This document shows, one piece after another, positions 20,985 through 23,479 of a DNA stretch of 23,479 bases. This stretch comes from a virus, in IMG/VR virus record IMGVR_UViG_3300019890_000019, positions 1-23,479 of that record; one strand, written 5' to 3'. A program made the position numbers and the translations under genes. The stretch's first letter is position 1; the number at the start of each line of letters is the position of its first letter. The notes beneath the pieces were generated by a model. That model searched no databases, was not told where the DNA came from, and saw only the letters and a program-made list of their open reading frames with translations.

Positions 20985-21838
20985 ACGCCCATCTGCTCCC
21001 CTTAACCGCCGCGCAGTACCATGCGGACCCGGCCATACGTCCGAGCCTGTCCAATTCGATCGCTAAAATTTTGATCGATCAATCGCCGGCCCATGCGTGG
21101 TTGGCGCATCCGCGCTTGAATCCTAATTATCAGCCTGAGAGCGATAGCAAGTTCGATCTAGGCTCTGCCGCGCATGTCATGCTGCTCGAGCGGCGCGATG
21201 ATTGTATCGTGCGCGTACAGGCCGATGACTGGCGCACGAAGGCGGCGCGCGAGGCTCGTGACGCGGCACAGGCCAATGGTCAATATGCGGTGCTGGAGCG
21301 TCAATACGCCGATATTGAGATGATGGTCAAGGCGGCGCGCGACTTCATAGACGATACGGAATTGAAGGGCATCTTTGAGACTGGCGAAGCGGAGCAGACT
21401 TTGCTCTGGCAGGAGGGCAACGCGCATTGCCGCATTAGACCTGATCTGTTGTCCGCCGACCGCCGTATCATATTGGACTACAAGACCACGCCGTCCGCAC
21501 ATCCGGAAGCGTTCATCATGCAGATCGGCCGCATGGCCTATGACCTGCAGGCTGAGTTCTACACGCGCGGGGTAGCGTACTTAACTGACGTTGAACCGCA
21601 GTTCGTTTTTCTGTGCCAAGAGTCAAAGCCGCCGTATGCGTGCTCACTGGTAGCATTATCAGGCGCGTACCGAGAGGTAGGAAAGGCAAAGGTCAATCAG
21701 GCCATTAAATTGTGGTCCGAGTGTATGACCACGAACGCCTGGTATGGATACTCGAACAAAATTCACTGGGGAGAGCCAAAACCATGGGATTTGGTCAAAG
21801 CAGAGGCCGCGATGGCGGCGGTGGAGGAAGAGGCGTGA
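20981..21838 (+). CDS. PD-(D/E)XK exonuclease, RecE/YqaJ-like
   Basis: The 285-aa protein has GSAAHVMLLE (61-70), then RIRPDLL with D155, ILDYKTT with D166 and K168, and a DLQAEFY motif (188-194), matching the metal-dependent core of RecE C-terminal/DUF3799-type nucleases. These degrade one strand of dsDNA from ends to leave 3' tails for annealing. The start is TTG 20981, overlapping the previous TGA; a GAG lies 8 nt upstream. The ATPase downstream and this enzyme probably form a recombination pair, with an HNH gene between them. Confidence 0.86.
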   Translation: MNAHLLPLTAAQYHADPAIRPSLSNSIAKILIDQSPAHAWLAHPRLNPNYQPESDSKFDLGSAAHVMLLERRDDCIVRVQADDWRTKAAREARDAAQANGQYAVLERQYADIEMMVKAARDFIDDTELKGIFETGEAEQTLLWQEGNAHCRIRPDLLSADRRIILDYKTTPSAHPEAFIMQIGRMAYDLQAEFYTRGVAYLTDVEPQFVFLCQESKPPYACSLVALSGAYREVGKAKVNQAIKLWSECMTTNAWYGYSNKIHWGEPKPWDLVKAEAAMAAVEEEA

Positions 21839-22341
21839 AACTTTGCAGCGTTGAAGGCTGTGAAGAAATCGCCATCTGCAAAGGATGGTGCGACGGACAT
21901 TATTCTAGATGGAAGAAATCCGGTAACGTTAACGCGTCCGTTCCATTGCGACAACATCGCGAAAAAGGAACCGGTACTATCCATGATGGATATCTGAGGC
22001 TCAGTATCGATGGCAAGTTAGTTCGTGAACACGTCATGTTGGCAGAAAAGGCTCTCGGTAAGGCACTTCCACCAGGAGCACAAGTTCACCACGTCGATGA
22101 GAACAAGCAAAACAATTCTCCAGGAAATCTTGTTCTTTGTCCCGATGACGCATATCACAAATTGTTGCACTTAAGGCAACGTGCCATTGATGAATGTGGA
22201 AACGCAGAGTTTCGCAAATGTCAATTTTGCGGAAGATGGAGCGATCCGTCGACCATGAAATACAATAGCCGAATGTTTCATCACGCCGAATGCCGCAGGG
22301 CAGATAATGCGAGACGAAGCGCGGCAAGGAAGGAATCGTAA
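21835..22341 (+). CDS. HNH endonuclease with N-terminal zinc finger
   Basis: The start is GTG 21835, overlapping the exonuclease TGA, with GGAGG 7-8 nt upstream; the in-frame extension to 21712 lies in the exonuclease gene. The N-terminus CSVEGCEEIAICKGWCDGHY is a small zinc finger (C4, C9, C15, C19, H22) common in phage HNH proteins. The core VHHVDENKQNNSPGNLVLC (84-102) holds the H-N-H residues, and a C-terminal CQFC plus HHAEC forms a second zinc site. It is a free-standing homing-type nuclease, inserted between recombination genes but keeping their overlaps. Its DNA is somewhat AT-richer than the exonuclease gene. Confidence 0.88.
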   Translation: MKLCSVEGCEEIAICKGWCDGHYSRWKKSGNVNASVPLRQHREKGTGTIHDGYLRLSIDGKLVREHVMLAEKALGKALPPGAQVHHVDENKQNNSPGNLVLCPDDAYHKLLHLRQRAIDECGNAEFRKCQFCGRWSDPSTMKYNSRMFHHAECRRADNARRSAARKES

Positions 22342-23282
22342 TGAGTTTCGTTATAAAAAAAGCTATTCGTGAACAAACTGGATTGATCATAGGTCTGGCT
22401 GGAGGAACGGGATCTGGAAAGACTTTTTCTGCGATGCGCCTTGCTTCCGGCATTGCCGGCGATCGACCTTTTGTTGTTTTAGATACCGAAGCAGGTCGAA
22501 GTCGACACTATGCCGATCAATTTAATTTTGATATTGGCGATCTTTCTCCACCGTTCTCTCCAGATTCTTATTCCGAAGCGATTAAGGCAGCCGATATCGC
22601 TGGATATCCAGTCATAGTCGTAGACTCCATGAGCCATGAGTGGAGCGGTGAAGGGGGAGTGCTGGAAATGCACGACGCCGAAGTGGATAGAATGGCTGGA
22701 ACCGACTGGAAGAAACGCGAAGCTGTGAACATCGCTGGTTGGATCAAACCAAAAATGCAGCACAAAAAAATGGTACAGAGATTACTTCAAGTACGTGCTC
22801 ACTTGATTCTTTGCTTCCGTGCCGAAGAGAAAATAGAAATGGTGCGTGAAGAAGGAAAGATGAAAATCGTTCCGAAGGTATCCATGACCGGTATAAACGG
22901 CTGGATGCCAGTGTGCGAAAAGAATCTTCCATTCGAACTGACCGCATCATTTCTGTTGACCGCCGATGCGCCTGGCATGCCGAAGCCAATCAAGCTGCAG
23001 GAGCAGCACAAGGTTATGTTTCCGCTCGATAAGCCAGTGGACGAAGATTCAGGCCGCAAGGTCGCCGCATGGGCATCGGGCGGCGCGGTCGCGACGACGA
23101 TCACTCCCGCCGACTTCGACGCAATGACTCGCACCATGGACGTTAAAACGATGCCCGAACTAGAGCGCGCGTTCGGTACGGCGTACACTCGCGCAAAGCG
23201 GCTTAAGGATGATGCGACGATGAAGCGGCTTAAGGCTTATTACGATGCGACGAAAGAGTCGCTAAACGAAGTGACGATTTAA
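22341..23282 (+). CDS. RecA-fold AAA ATPase, Sak4-like
   Basis: ATG 22341 shares a base with the HNH stop; AAGGA lies 8-9 nt upstream. Walker A is GGTGSGKT (21-28) and Walker B VIVVDSMSHEW (91-101), followed by VRAHLILCFRAEEKIEM and PKVSMTGINGWM. This matches PF13479-type phage ATPases related to the single-strand-annealing Sak4 group. The C-terminal ~80 residues are a helical extension absent from the smallest members. The neighbouring RecE-like exonuclease supports a recombination role. It may act with an annealing protein not in the window. Confidence 0.8.
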   Translation: MSFVIKKAIREQTGLIIGLAGGTGSGKTFSAMRLASGIAGDRPFVVLDTEAGRSRHYADQFNFDIGDLSPPFSPDSYSEAIKAADIAGYPVIVVDSMSHEWSGEGGVLEMHDAEVDRMAGTDWKKREAVNIAGWIKPKMQHKKMVQRLLQVRAHLILCFRAEEKIEMVREEGKMKIVPKVSMTGINGWMPVCEKNLPFELTASFLLTADAPGMPKPIKLQEQHKVMFPLDKPVDEDSGRKVAAWASGGAVATTITPADFDAMTRTMDVKTMPELERAFGTAYTRAKRLKDDATMKRLKAYYDATKESLNEVTI

Positions 23283-23294
23283 CAGGAGATTTAA

Positions 23295-23479
23295 ATGAGA
23301 ATTATCCGTCAAGGTGATGTCGCCTTAGTGCGCGTCAAATCCATTCCAGCCGATGCTGTCGAGCAGAAGATCGAAGGACGTATCGTGCTGCAACATGGTG
23401 AAGTAACCGGACACGCTCACGCTTTCTACGATGACACGTATAACATTAAGTTATACGTAGCTCATGGTGGCGCTCGATA
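23295..23479 (+). CDS. Conserved phage protein, cut by right edge
   Basis: The ATG follows AGGAG at 6-7 nt, 12 nt after the ATPase stop. The 61 residues visible include RQGDVALVRVKSIPADA, then GRIVLQHGEVTGHAHAF. The 'RQGDV.L..V' and 'GEVTGHAHA' motifs recur in small phage and actinobacterial proteins of unknown function, probably beta-rich. It is in the same operon. The C-terminus is outside the window. Confidence 0.75.
   Translation, partial: MRIIRQGDVALVRVKSIPADAVEQKIEGRIVLQHGEVTGHAHAFYDDTYNIKLYVAHGGAR

Noticed and set aside
1-23479. Integrase, attachment sites, tRNA genes or IS elements
   Set aside because: Looked for on both strands; no tyrosine or serine recombinase motif, cloverleaf or transposase was recognised, so lysogeny cannot be decided from this window.

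Overview
The window is part of the genome of a tailed double-stranded DNA bacteriophage, or a prophage, of a Gram-negative (probably proteobacterial) host. Evidence: terminase large subunit, portal, head-assembly and DNA-replication genes, genes packed with 1-20 nt overlaps, and E. coli-like sigma-70 promoters and Shine-Dalgarno sites. A large P22-type portal and a GroES-like head-region protein suggest a podovirus-like phage, but no tail gene is present to prove it. No integrase, attachment site, tRNA, CRISPR array or insertion sequence was seen.

Layout. (1) 1-12321, minus strand: late and packaging genes, transcribed right to left. They run from a ribbon-helix-helix (RHH) regulator at 12321, through small unknown and Cys-rich genes and two small membrane proteins, to a TerS-like protein, a small HTH protein, an Acb2/Tad1-like candidate cyclic-nucleotide sponge, TerL, a 70-aa protein, portal, a Gly/Pro/Lys-rich protein, a 67-aa protein, a GroES-like protein, a coiled-coil scaffold-like gene split by a frameshift, and several head-region proteins. 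The left edge cuts a virion structural protein. A plus-strand HNH endonuclease gene (4456-4905) sits against this direction with its own TATAAT box and a long hairpin. (2) 12322-13243: 922 bp with no convincing gene, but with three ATGTACT repeats, hairpins, an AT-rich tract, a perfect DnaA-box match and seven 9-bp repeats (GACTGTAAG); probably a replication origin or a centromere/operator array. (3) 13244-20401, minus strand: DNA-metabolism genes. From the right these are an SF2 helicase with zinc ribbon, two small Cys-containing proteins, an SF2 helicase fused to a beta-class DNA methyltransferase, a 46-aa HTH protein and a VRR-NUC nuclease, all joined by overlaps of 4-11 nt. A promoter follows, then an RHH protein and a TOPRIM/VirE-type primase-helicase. 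(4) 20402-23479, plus strand: a strong divergent promoter with a palindrome drives an unknown 164-aa protein, a RecE-like PD-(D/E)XK exonuclease, a zinc-finger HNH endonuclease, a Sak4-like RecA-fold ATPase and a conserved phage protein cut by the right edge; this looks like an early recombination operon.

How it works together: the plus-strand operon would supply end resection and recombination; the right-hand minus operon supplies unwinding, modification, nuclease and priming at the iteron region; the left-hand minus genes package DNA into the head. Three late genes look frameshifted at short homopolymer or dinucleotide tracts, so some broken genes may be sequence errors. Points most worth following are the helicase-methyltransferase/HTH/VRR-NUC block, the Acb2/Tad1-like gene between the terminase genes, and the iteron region.
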